A DNA stretch of 64,000 nucleotides. It comes from Cryptomeria japonica (lineage: Eukaryota; Streptophyta; Pinopsida; Cupressales; Cupressaceae). Below, piece by piece: positions 44,715 to 55,812 of the stretch. The DNA lies in NCBI RefSeq assembly GCF_030272615.1, contig NC_081412.1, positions 542,270,335 to 542,334,334 on the forward strand, read 5' to 3'. Numbering within the stretch: the first letter of the stretch is position 1; every line of letters begins with the position of its first letter. The notes below the pieces were generated by a model. The model was not told where the DNA came from, ran no database searches, and worked only from the letters and a program-made list of their open reading frames with translations. The position numbers and the translations under genes were made by a program.

Positions 44715-45940
44715 TGTAGCGTCCTAAATTATACTCCCTTACAATTTGGTCCACATTTGGGCCCTCATATTAGCGTTCATGTCCCAAAGCTGAACTAGGA
44801 CCTAATTTTGCTCATATCATTCAAATCTAGCCTCCTTTTCTCTTTGCACATCACACAGCCTCTTAGTTTTGACCTTAAATGGGGTGGGACCGGGGCACTG
44901 CACCTTGTTCCTAAATGGGACCAAGGTGTTGTTCCTTGGTACTCTCAATTGAGACCGTAATTTTCCCCCCCTTAACAATCACACCAAGCTAGCAGGAATG
45001 TGATCTCCATGTTGGCTTATGTCAGAAAATTAAGATGTTTTTTGACAGAAAAGTATAAAAGGAGGTCCATCCCTCTCATTTCATGATCACAGGAGAATCA
45101 TAAGGCATCCAGTCAATCTGTATTCAAGAAATCTATCATTCAAGCATTGAAGAATTCATCATCAAATTTTTTTAGAGATCTTCAAGGTTGCATATTCTTC
45201 ATTTATCCATTTTGAAGCAACATTAGATAATTCATTTGCAACATTAGATCATTCATATGCAATCATGTGTGTGTGATTAGGGTTTTGTCATGTTCATGCC
45301 ATTTCAAACAACATATGTGGTTACATTCAAGAAGAAAAGCAACATTATTAGTCATTGTTGATCTGAGGTATATCTTTTCATTATTTATTTTAGTATTTAC
45401 AATATTTCATTCAAGGTTAATTCCTAAACCGGGGTTTGACTTAGGCAAACCCCTATTCCCAACCTATTTCCCCTTCTTTTTGTGTGTAGGAAATAGGTAC
45501 GGAGTTGTGATCTTCAGAATAAGCATTATTTATAGTGACAAATCAATCCCCCATTGGAGTGCAAAAAGTTCGGAGGACCAAGGCGATCGAAACCACGGTC
45601 CCGAAATTTTGGGAGCTCTTTCAAGGAGCAAGTCTAAATCTATTTGCATTGCTCATATCCAGGTTTATGGCTCAATACTGCAACCTTAACTTACTATTTC
45701 TGCATTTTCACCTTCATTTCAACACATTTACTCTAATTCAGCAATTCAATTTACAAAAGAGATTAAATTAATTCACATCATCAAAATCCCAATCCAATCA
45801 GAATTTGCATTCATAATCCTTGTTGGTTTGTGACTAGATCTATTGGATTGCAACCCTCTTTTGAATGTGATGATTTCCTTAAGTAAAAGTTGATAATTTA
45901 CTACATCTAATGGTGGAAACCCTAATTTTTTGCCACCACA
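44715..45940 (+). repeat. Solo LTR of the Gypsy family, 1226 bp
   Basis: It starts TGTAGCGTCCTAAATTATAC and ends TGCCACCACA. The flanking attgt (44710-44714) and attgc (45941-45945) differ at one base. The core promoter GTATAAAAGGAGGTC is at about 45052-45066. GGACC (45575-45579) and GGTCC (45597-45601) form the family inverted repeat. No PBS follows, which supports solo status. Apparent ORFs inside it are not coding. Confidence 0.82.
45053..45063 (+). promoter_or_regulatory. LTR core promoter (TATAAAAGGAG)
   Basis: It is followed by 'gtccatccctctcattt', the conserved block of this LTR family, seen also at 32070 and 42305 on the minus strand. Confidence 0.65.
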
Positions 45941-47329
45941 ATTGCAACTCATTGTAACTCAGTTTCAAACTAAGAAGCAAACATTTCAAACTTGTACAAT
46001 TGTTTGCAAGACCTTTTGATCAATAAATACAAACTTTTTTACCTTCTTAGAACTGTTACAATATGCAAGTTTATTCAAGATGTTTGATGTAATCTTGTGG
46101 TGATCTATTTTCTGCTTGATTTATATCTCATCTTTATTGTCTTTGTGCAAAAAGAAGTCTATTTTGTAAGTTATGACTTGAGTTAACCAGCTAGGGATAG
46201 TTTAAGTTGTGGCAACATTTCTAGCTCCTAACATTGTCCTTAATATTTTGAACGTAGTTATTAAACACTTTTGCAAAGATATCTAAAATTCTAAGTTGTG
46301 TATGTTATGGTTTGAGATATTGGTCATATTGCATGTCAAAAATAGAAGTGTAGGTCCTGAAACCAATTTGGTGTGTCACCTTTTTAGTCATAGGTTCAAT
46401 TCATGTTTCTTTCTATTCATTTTCCCAATATGCAACAATATCATAAGTTAGATTAGGTGAGATCCAAGGGAACCAACCTTATCTAGAGGTTCATTTCCAC
46501 CATAGGTTACCCATAACTTGAGAATGATCTCATGTTTCATAAGTTTGATGAGTTAAGATCTTAGCAAGAGTGTAAGCTTTAGTGATAACAATGGCATAAG
46601 ATTAGACAAGATTATGACATGAGACAACTAAAATAACAAATATTAAATGCCTAGGACTCAAAAATTAAATAAGAAAAGATCTTATCTAGACAACTAAGAC
46701 TTCTAGAAATATTCTTTGGACCTATGTAAAGTTAACGTGTGAATAGGCCCCACTAGGTGAACTAGTTAGGTAAAAGACCTTATTCACACCAACATTAATA
46801 CTAGTAAATCAAGAAATTGTGGTGCTCAAAAAGTACTAGTACTAGTAAAAGTAGGACCCTTAATTGCATTCTATCAACTCTCCACAACAACCCCACAGTT
46901 TATTTATTCCAACTTTTGTTTGATTGACAAGGCAATACATACCTACACACTTTTTACACAAACGTGAAGGAGGTGTACATAAATTTTGGTGATGTTGCCT
47001 TAAAATTGAAGGTCATTAAAATGTTGCTTCCTTAACCTAGTAGCAACTAGTACCTATGTTTTACTTGTAGTTGCTTGCAAATTGTGTTAAGGGGACTTAT
47101 TTTTTAAGGGATTGTTGACAAATTAAAATGTGCACTTATGATAGAACTAGTTATCTCAACCCACTCGCCTATCATGTTATTTCCCTATTCCCATGTATGT
47201 ACTCAAAGTCTCAAATACAACCCCCAAAGGTTTACCGTCTTCATCATTCATGTTATGATAATGTATAGTAACACTACAAGGTATGAAATTTATGGTTTAA
47301 ATATTAAACCATACAATATGTCATAATGC
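45941..47329. other. Unclassified DNA
   Basis: No supported coding region or element boundary. Confidence 0.5.
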
Positions 47330-48250
47330 AAGGGCAAGGGCTCAAGGCACAAGAAGTTTTAGTTTAATTTACACGAAGCACAAAATCAAAGGATTCAAAA
47401 ACCTATAAATATTTATTATAAACCTTTGTCAAACAAAGATTTCACTTTTCTTTTTTTTCACTTCAAGTTGCAAGAAGAACAAAAATTGGACATACGCAAA
47501 AAAAAAATTGTGATTTAATTATTAGTTAAATATTTATTAAAATTTATAAATATAAAATTGAAAATTAATTAAAAACAATAATTTTAAAAAACCTGAAATA
47601 TTGTATGATATAATAAATAAATCCGATAAAAGTTGTTTTTAGAGTTGTCTACTATTGCTTTTAATAAAGAATCCAACAATCCTTTAAAATACATTTGATG
47701 ACCCTGCAAATAATTTCAAATTACATATCTAATTTTATGAACAATATATTATGTATCTAAATTTGAAAAAGAAAATTATAAGATCAATAATTTCATATTT
47801 AAGACAAATTTGAAATAGAAAATACTAACCCCAAATTATGAAGAGTCAATGCCTACCTTGAGGCTTGATAAATGAATTCAAACATAAATGATCAATAAAA
47901 ACTTATCACTAGCTCTTGCTCTTGTTAATGCTTTCAGACTTTCAATCTTACTCTCACTCTTGAAATGACAAACTCTTAATGGTGCTTTGAAGTGAGTATT
48001 AGATCTCTTTTTATAGTCTTTTTAATGTTTATGGTGTATGTGGAGCCCATTAGACTATTAGGTTTAGGATTAATGGCTTAAATTTCAAAAAACGTTGGTT
48101 GTTTCCTAAAATGAGTTTTCCAAAAGTTACACATTTGAGGGTCAGCTACGGGTTTCTAGTATGTTCAAGGAATTCAACTCATCTTTCTAAGGGTTTAGAA
48201 GACATCTAGGCATTTCCTCAATGTCCCCATTAAAGGGAATGCATTTATAG
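47330..48250 (-). mobile_element. Possible hAT-related terminal segment without transposase
   Basis: Several phrases appear in the same order as in the sequence upstream of the hAT transposase at 62430-63400: 'aaactttgtcaaccaaggattt' near 47425 and 62530; 'cttgcttcaggtagca-gaag-gcaaaa' near 47465 and 62565; a pyrimidine-rich 'tcttactctcactct' near 47950 and 63065; 'ttttatag' and 'cccattagactattagg' near 48010-48060 and 63140-63190; and 'cctaggcat' near 48205 and 63260. The similarity is diffuse and was judged by eye. No transposase follows, so this would be a deletion derivative. Confidence 0.4.
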
Positions 48251-49361
48251 AAAATGTATTGTTTATATACTTACAGATTAATTTATTGTATTCATTAAGT
48301 TTTTTAATCGATTAATGGTGGTCAAAAGAATTACATTTATCATATTATAATATGAAAAAGGATTATAATTCTACTTGCATGTCTACACACTAAGAAACAT
48401 ATCAAGTCTAGAATATGTTAGTCAACTTTGACCTCGAGTGTTTAACTATACCACCCTACTCATGGTGCCAACAAAATCAACCCCTTTGAGTTTCTTGGGG
48501 GCATTCTGGTCCACACGCACTATGGTCTTCTCCCATAATTTCCACCTCTTCTGGTTCGAATTGGCTTCCTCTATTGCCCAATCCACTTCTCCACTGTATT
48601 GAACCAAATTTTCTTCTTCAATATACTTATGTAGTCATCCCAACCCATCCTTGAGCACCAACTCCAGCATTCTCTTTAGAAAAAGGGCTCTCTTCCTCGT
48701 CGTCGCCCAATGTTTAGGAAGGCAGGAGGGGAACCAAGCAAAGATGGGTTGAAATTTGTCAACCTCGCGACCAGGAACACAAATCATATAAAAATATTTT
48801 GGCAAGGGACCCCAGAACCCTCAACTACATTCTCCAAAATGTCCTCCAACCTCCCCAAGAATTGTTTTGAAATTAACTTCTTACAGAGTAGGTTGAGAGA
48901 TAATTAAGATCGAATGAAATCTAGTTGTGGATAATCTCCAAATGGTGTGATCAACTAAAGGCTAAGGGATACGAAGACAAGACATCTATTTTGCAAATAG
49001 ATAGTCATAGTTAGAGACATACCTCTTCCCTCGATGAGAAGATATAAGTATCCATTTTGACTTCCAAATGAAGGAAGGAATAGTAGATTTAAGCACTTGC
49101 AGAAATCAATAAAAGAACACATCCAGATCAGGGAAAGACCATTATGAGCAACAAATAGGAATCAATATGAAACCTCAAATAGATCAAATCTAGATTTATT
49201 ATAACCAATAGCTAATAGCATTAATAATTGTCTTTGTGGTATTTATAATAATATGTTATACATGTTGAATGTAAACTAAATATGTGTGAACAAAAATCTA
49301 TTTGTAACCTCACAAGCAATCATGTAGGGAAGGGAAGGGGAGCAATTATAAGATCACCATC
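48251..49361. other. Unclassified DNA with a weak coding-like patch
   Basis: The minus strand of about 48440-48700 has a charged, helix-like open stretch (for example EVDWAIEEANSNQKRWKLWE) with no family I recognise. Nothing else stands out. Confidence 0.35.
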
Positions 49362-49640
49362 TAAGTAGGCTACCCCGAGTGGATGTCCAATGCGCCTGCC
49401 GCTGGAGCCAAGAGAGTGAGTGCCCCCTCTTGGCCTTAGATAAGTGAATTATAGGAACCCCTATTGTGATCTTCTCTCCCAACTCTACGATGATTAACTA
49501 TTGACTTAAAGGGATGGAGAATAAATAGGGAACGCATATACAAGCACCCCACTAGGTAGACCACGCCAAGAGGATGTCCAATGTGCCTACCACTGGGACC
49601 AAGAGGGTGAGTGTTCGCTCTTCGGCTATTGTCGCAGTGG
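49362..49640. repeat. Diverged direct duplication, spacing about 190 bp
   Basis: A GC-rich phrase reading 'gtggatgtccaatgcgcctgccgctgg-ccaagag-gtgagtg' near 49362-49435 recurs near 49553-49625 with substitutions. It stands out from the AT-rich surroundings. Confidence 0.75.
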
Positions 49641-50394
49641 CTTCAGGCGGACCTATCATGCCTCATCCTCCAAACCCTATGGTAATTTAATACTAGGTAG
49701 TAATATAGATATGGTCTATTTTATTTATTTGAGATAATTATATGTTCTCATCTAACCCTAATGATTGAAAAATGTATGTATATACATATACATGCATACA
49801 TATATAATGGTTGTAGGATTTAAATCAAGGTTTATCTTGTTAAAAAGGATATTTTACTTGGTAAAGATATATCTCTAACCATATCTCATCTCTTGGTTTT
49901 TTTGCATTTTGTGAATTTAGGGCAAATTCCAGGGTAAATCCAAAAGGGGACATTAAGATATGGAGTGTGTTTGGCATTGCCTTCGTCTCCCCCCAAATCC
50001 AATGATGAGGCCAAAAATATGGAGGTATCAATGTCAACTCTATACTGATGGTCTCCTTGCAAAAACTTGTCATCCCACACCCCTTTAATTGTGTGAATGA
50101 TGAGCCCATGGTTTATCTTAAAGGCACTAAACCTATTCTATGTGACTTTGCATAGGAACACCATTTGTCTATGCTAATAAGTGAACGTCAACAATGTGTC
50201 CATCTCTCCTTTTGTTTCATTTTTTTAGATGCCATTGTGGCATCCACATGCACCTTAATATAGACTTGATTCACTTGTTAATTCACACCCTTCTCTCATC
50301 CACCATAATATCTTGTCATGTCATTGTGTTGGCACTTTGCAAGTGACGACCGGCCTCACTAAACAGGAATATCTCCCACCCTACACCCTTCCAT
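49641..50394. other. Unclassified DNA, possibly LINE 3' region
   Basis: It lies directly downstream of the LINE RNase H remnant on the minus strand. An 89-codon minus-strand frame at 49840-50109 has no recognisable motif. Confidence 0.35.
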
Positions 50395-50669
50395 AATTGC
50401 ACTTAACACCAACATTTATGTCACCCCTTTTGCCAACCTGTCTACCACCTCATTCATTTCCTAATACATGTGCATGACTTAACTCATTGAACTTTCTAAT
50501 TAACTCCCAAAACAAGAACCATTTTCTAAGCTTCCAATTAGACATCCAATTTTGTCGAAATGCATCACTTGTTAGAAGGGAGTCTCATTCAAGGTGGATT
50601 TGTTTCACTATTTCCTCTATGCCACATTTTAATCCAAGTAGGTCACCCTAAAATTCCACCTCATTATTG
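50395..50669 (-). pseudogene. LINE RNase H remnant, C-terminal part
   Basis: On the minus strand the sequence reads NNEVEF-GDLLGLKCGIEEI, then WKLRKWFLFWELIRKFNELS, then NEVVDRLAKGV. This is the order expected for the RNase H domain at the end of plant LINE ORF2 (TNNEAE..AL..GL / HV.R..N..AD.LA..GV). Stop codons and at least one frame change are present. The domain continues on the far side of the Copia insertion at 56539-56690. Confidence 0.65.
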
Positions 50670-50697
50670 GTTCTTGTTGATTGTAACTAGGGGTGTA

Positions 50698-50733
50698 GGG
50701 GTTCGGATTGCCTTAAGGCAACATCCGAACCCC
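50698..50733. repeat. Inverted repeat near the Copia LTR start
   Basis: GGGGTTCGGAT-TGCC pairs with GGCA-ACATCCGAACCCC around TTAA. The copy in the right LTR is at 55836-55871. Confidence 0.9.
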
Positions 50734-51213
50734 TTTTAGGATCGGGTCCTACCCTAAAATAACGTGACCCCATCCTTATTCACCATGCCACGCTAAATAA
50801 ATTCCAAAATAACTTTAGCGCCAAAAATAATAAGGAGGTCGACTTACAAGGAGGCCGACTTAAAAGGAACAAAGATGCATATAAGTAAATGACAATTTGC
50901 AAGTCATTTCATCAAGTTTAATCATATCAAAAAGGTGATTTAGCTCTGCTGTGCAAACTTAAGGAAAAGTGTGAACTTATTCAGCTTGGTGCGAAATTGT
51001 CCAAAGGGACGTAGTAGATTTTGATGCAAGACATTGAAGCATACAAGGACAGATCTGATATGTGAAGATCAGATTCGAGCTAAGTATTGTACTTATATTT
51101 TAGAGGAGAATATATAATCTGACCTGTGGAACTTTCATGCTGGGTTTTTTCCTCCTTGGAGGTTTTCCCAGGGTATGCTTGTTTGTCTTCTGTTCTAATT
51201 CTGATTTATGTTG

Positions 51214-51375
51214 GCTTACTAAATATTGCAAATATGATTACAATCTAGGGCACAACTTAATCTATGTTGGTTTCCTAAAATACTGCAAATCTGATTACAA
51301 TCTAGAGCACAATTTAATCTACGTTGGTTTACTAAAATACTGCAAATCTGAATACAACCTAGGGCATAATCAATT
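51214..51375 (+). repeat. Tandem repeat of about 57 bp, three copies, in the Copia LTR
   Basis: Each unit includes 'ctgcaaatctgattacaatctag' and 'ttaatctatgttggtt'. The array also occurs at the end of the right LTR (about 56338-56500). Because the period is a multiple of three it creates an apparent small ORF that is not a gene. Confidence 0.9.
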
Positions 51376-51414
51376 AGATAAATCTGGTTAACATACCTAG
51401 GGTTTAAAATAACA

Positions 51415-51426
51415 TGGTATCAGAGC
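51415..51426 (+). other. Primer-binding site, initiator tRNA-Met type
   Basis: TGGTATCAGAGC directly follows the LTR end. Confidence 0.95.
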
Positions 51427-51499
51427 TCTAGGTGTCACTAACTTCTGATTTTAGCAAATCAATTGGTGCACATAGTTGTTGTTTGTGTTCAGATTAAAG

Positions 51500-53710
51500 A
51501 TGTCAGGTTTGAAGGCTAAAGATAGGCTTGAAGGAGCCATTGATTTTGCTGCTTGGAAAGTTCGTATTCTGTTGATCCTTGAAGAAAATGACCTACTGAA
51601 ATTTGTAGAAGAAGAAAGGTTGTCTCCTCCAGAAGATGCTGAAGAGCTGAAACTGTTCAAGAAAGATTCCCTCAAGGCTAGAAGGATCATAATTGAGTCC
51701 GTCAAGAACCATCTTGTCATTGTCATATCAAAGTTCACATCTGCCAGAGAAATGATCAAACACTTGGAAGGGATCTCTGAAGTCAACAATCTCAGCAAGG
51801 CTCTTGCCCTAAGACAGCAACTTCTTCACATGAAAATGAAAGAAGAAGACTCAATCATAGCCTACTTCATGAAGATCAATGAACTAAAGGACAAGCTAAG
51901 CACTCTTGATTGCCAAATCTCAGATAAAGACCTTGTTATGATTGCATTAAATGGTCTACCAGATGAATGGGAACCATTCATTCATAGCATTGGTGGAAGA
52001 GCCGATTGTTCCAACTTTGAGCGTCTTCAATCTGATTGCATCGAAGAGGAATCTCGAATTGAGGTAAGAGGAAAATTCAAGAACTCTCTCAAAGATAATC
52101 ATGTTCTCTTATCTAAATCTAGGAAAGGTGGTCATTGGAAGAAAGAAAAGAGAAGCAAAGATTTTAGATCCTCCTCCTATGATCCAAGGAAAAAGTCAAG
52201 AGATTCCTCTCACATTCGTTGCTTCAGATGTGATAAGTATGGTCACTATGCCAGAGATTGTCAAAATGACCCAAAGGAAAGGGAAGCTAACTTAAATGAA
52301 GTTGCCGAACAAAGTGAAGACTACCTTCTTATCTCTGCTCTTTCCAGCAATGTTCCTACAGACAACAATACGTGGATACTTGACAGTGGTGCCTCCAGAC
52401 ACATATCAGGATTCTGTGAGCATCTCTCAGATCTGATTAAAAAAGGCACCAATCTTCATGTAGTAATCGGTGATGATGCTCGATACTCGGTAAAAGGTTA
52501 TGGTACTACCTCTTTAAAACTAGATTCTCGTATTTCCTTACAACTCTGTGATATTCTATTTGTACCTGGTATTAAAAGAAATCTTATTTCCATTTCTGCT
52601 TTAGAAGATAAGGGTTTGCAAATAGCATTTTCTAAAGGGAAAGTACTTGCTTGGTCTAAGAAATCTAACTTCAAATATGCTCGTATTATTGGAAATAGAT
52701 GTGATAGTTTATATAAGCTTGCAACTAATCCAATTCAAGCTCTCATTCATGAGACCCCTGAATCATGCGAGCTATGGCATAGAAGATTGGGTCATCTTCA
52801 CTCTCAAGCTCTTCCCACTCTCGGTAAAATGGTCAAAGGTATGCCTAATCTCAGTTTATCTCATGATGATGCTTGTAAAGGTTGTGCAATGGGTAAGAAT
52901 GTAAAGAATCATTTTCATAAAAGTGATAGTAGGGCTAAAGAAAGGTTAGAGCTTATTCATTCAGATTTATGTGGTCTAATGTCAGTAGCATCTCCTAGCA
53001 GTTTCCTATATTATGTTATCTTCATATATGATTTCTCTAGGAAAACATGGATCTATTTTCTTAAAACTAAGGAGTCTGAAGAAGTCCTAAACAGATTTAC
53101 AGAATTCAAAGCCTTAGTTGAAAATACTACAGGAAATCGAATTAAATGTTTGAGGTCTGACAATGGAGGTGAATACACCTCAGGTAGTTTCTATGACTTT
53201 TGTGTTAAAGTAGGAATTAAGAGGGAGTTATGTGTTCCCTACAACCCTCAGCAAAATGGAGTTGGTGAAAGAAAGAACAGGACCATTGTTGAAGCTGCAA
53301 GAGCCATGATACATGATCAGGACTTGCAACCTTTCCTATGGGCAGAAGCATCCAAAACCGCAGTTTATATTCAGAATAGATGTCCTCATCAAGTCCTAAA
53401 GAATGTGACACCTGAAGAAGCCTTTTCAGGAATCAAACCAGACATCAGTCACCTAAGGATATTTGGAAGCCCTGTGTATGTTCATGTGCCTAAAGAAAAA
53501 CGAACCAAGTTGGATCCATCTGGAAAGAATGGCATCCTAGCAAGATACAGCGAATCTTCCAAAGCCTTCAGGATCTACATTTCAGGTCAAAGGTATGTTG
53601 AGGTAAGTAGAGATGTAACTTTTGAAGAAGATATTGCTTTCAAAAGATCTAAAGGTTCATTAATCAACAATGATGATATGGTGATGGAAAAAACAAGATT
53701 CAATTGTTGA
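51500..53710 (+). pseudogene. Copia Gag, protease and integrase region
   Basis: The Gag start MSGLKAKDRLEGAIDFAAWK (ATG at 51500; another in-frame ATG at 51476 is less likely) is typical of Copia Gag. It is followed by the UBN2-like middle (ALNGLPDEWEPFIHSI) and a perfect CCHC knuckle, CFRCDKYGHYARDC (about 52220). The protease motif WILDSGASRHISG lies near 52374. The GAG-pre-integrase domain (ELWHRRLGHLHSQAL, CKGCAMGK) lies near 52770-52900. The integrase core has LIHSDLCG, CLRSDNGGEY and NGVGERKNRT (52950-53290). Gag packages the RNA, protease matures the polyprotein and integrase inserts the DNA copy. It is part of an element with about two breaks overall. Confidence 0.92.
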
Positions 53711-55539
53711 TGCTAACCTTGAGTTACAGGAGGAGTCTACTGATCTTCCAGATCAAGAAGTTCAGAATGACTCATCAAAACCCATGCAATCTAACCGATA
53801 TACCTCAGGATATTGTGGTCTGCAAGAAGAGACCACTTTGGGTTAGAAATACAATTCAAGATGTTGAAGGGTTTGTTGCTCCCAGAGGAACCTTCAGAAA
53901 TAGCATGAGTGTCCAAAATCATGCCAACTACATTTCTATGATGTGCAATATAATTGAGTCTGAACCCCACAATATCGGAGAAGCTATGTCCCATCAGGCT
54001 TGGAAATTAGCCATGGATGAAGAGTATGGGTCTATCATCAAGAATGATGTCTGGGACATCGTACCCAAACCCAAAGGTAAGTCTATCATTTCCTCTAAAT
54101 GGTTGTTTAAAATTAAACATAATGCTGATGGTAGTATTGAAAAATATAAAGCTAGGTTTGTAGCTCGTGGTTTTTCTCAAAAGGAAGGAATAGATTATGA
54201 AGAAACCTTTGCCCCTGTTGCTAGATATACCTCTATTAGGTCTATAATAGCTATTGCTGCAACCAAAGGTTGGGAGCTGCATCAAATGGACGTTAAGACA
54301 ACCTTCCTTAATGGTGTCATTGAGGAGGAAGATTATATTGAGCAACTAGAAGGTTATGTAATCCATAAAAGAGATTCTCATGTTTGCAGGTTGAAGAAAG
54401 TTTTATATGGGCTCAAACAGGGTCCTCACGCTTGGTATGAAAGAATTGATAAGTACTTACTAAGTTTAGGGTTTTCCAAGAATGATGTTGATGCTAACAT
54501 TTACTTGAAAATTTATAACTTGAAAATTTATAATGATGAGATGCTTATTTTAGTTTTGTATGTAGATGATTTATTTCTCACGGGTGAAAATAAATTAATC
54601 ATAAGATGTAAAAAGGAATTAGCATCAGAATTTGAAATGAAGGATTTAGGTCTAATGCACTACTTCCTAGGGTTAGAAGTATGGCAAAGAGCTAATGAAA
54701 TCTTTCTAAGTCAGGGAAAATACACTATTGACATTTTGAAAAGATTTAGAATGATAAATTGTAAACCTATGCGTACTCCTATGGAATCTAACTTAAAGAA
54801 GTTAAGTGTTTCTGCAGCTAACTCGGATTTTGCAGATCCTTCTGAGTACAGGTAGTTGATTGGCTCCCTGATGTACCTAGTCAATACTAGGCCAGATATC
54901 TGTTATGTTGTGAATGCTCTCAGTCAATTCATGAGCTCACCTAAACATGTTCACCTGGTTGCTGCCAAGCACATTCTAAGATACCTACGTGGCATGATTG
55001 GTTATGGGCTGAAGTATTCACTTAATACCCCAATCCTCCTGAAAGGCTACTCAGATTCAGATTGGGCAGCAAGTGTCAAGGACAGGAAAAGCACCTCAGG
55101 CATCTGCTTCAACTTGGGCTCCGCAATGATCTCTTGGGCATGCAAGAAGCAATCTTCGATAGCATTAAGCATTGCAGAAGCTGAGTACATTGTCGCTTCT
55201 GTTGCATCCAGAGAAGCAGTGTGGCTTCGTAAGCTCCTTGTTGGATTATTTGGTCAAGTCAATGATCCTACCACCATTCATTGTGATAATCAAAGTTGTA
55301 TAAAGATGTCAGTAAATCCTGTATTTCATGATCGGTCCAAACATGTTAAAACACACTATCATTACATTCGGGATATGGTGCAGAGAGGCGCCATTCATCT
55401 AAAGTACATTAGCACAGATGAACAGATTGCTGACACCCTCACCAAACCCTTATCCAGAGTGAAGTTCGAGTACTTCAGAGATAGACTTGGTGTCATGGAA
55501 AATGGAACCCTGATTGAGAAGGAGCTTCAATCTCAATGA
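53704..55539 (+). pseudogene. Copia reverse transcriptase and RNase H region
   Basis: The RT region begins with the typical DVWDIVPKPKGKSIISSKW and continues with YKARFVARGFSQKEGIDYEE and LHQMDVKTTFLNG. It reaches the active-site LYVDDLFLTG near 54560. The later part has the Copia RNase H signature GYSDSDWAAS (about 55045), SIAEAEYI and IADTLTKPLS. It ends shortly before a tandem-repeat spacer. Domain order and conservation are strong, and the coding region as a whole has about two breaks. Confidence 0.92.
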
Positions 55540-55559
55540 CTATTGGTAGCACTTTGAAT

Positions 55560-55765
55560 CATTCTTCGCTTGTGTGCAAGAATGAATTTCATCCAATCTA
55601 TGCTTGTGTGCTAGATGGATTATTGTAATAATGTAAAGACCCACTGGTGTATTACACTTTCTATGCTTGTGTGCTAGAACCATCATATGCTTGTGTGCTA
55701 GGTGGAAGATGTAATTCTATGCTTGTGTGCTAGAACCATTCTATGCTTGTGTGCTAGATGGAACT
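55560..55765 (+). repeat. Repeats of TATGCTTGTGTGCTAG between pol and PPT
   Basis: The 16-base phrase occurs about five times (near 55600, 55662, 55686, 55717 and 55742), with a related 'cgcttgtgtgcaag' near 55567. It lies in the 3' untranslated part of the Copia element. Confidence 0.92.
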
Positions 55766-55800
55766 TAAAAGGTTTAGATTATGTATTCTCCTCCTCCCTA

Positions 55801-55812
55801 GTTAAGAGGGAG
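55801..55812 (+). other. Polypurine tract
   Basis: gttaagagggag directly precedes the right LTR start TGTTGATTG. Confidence 0.85.

Larger units (their letters stand above)
50675..51414 (+). repeat. 5' LTR of Copia element, 740 bp
   Basis: It starts TGTTGATTGTAACTAGG and ends AAAATAACA. Its first part contains a strong inverted repeat (50698-50733), its middle a TATA-like 'gcatataagtaa' (about 50878), and its end a roughly 57-bp unit in three copies (51214-51375). Confidence 0.96.

Noticed and set aside
45267-45771. Frames of 140 and 78 codons on the plus strand
   Set aside because: They lie inside the solo LTR 44715-45940, and the matching positions in the other LTRs are not conserved as protein.
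41484-45940. The two LTRs at 41484 and 44715 as the ends of one element
   Set aside because: They are in opposite orientation, each has its own approximate target duplication, and no PBS or PPT lies between them in the required places.
48710-48907. 65-codon plus-strand frame
   Set aside because: No recognisable motif or neighbouring signal; length is within chance for this DNA.
51137-51391. 84-codon frame with repeated NLIYVG..KYCKS phrases, also at 56261-56515
   Set aside because: It results from the 57-bp tandem unit in the Copia LTR, whose period is a multiple of three; not a gene.
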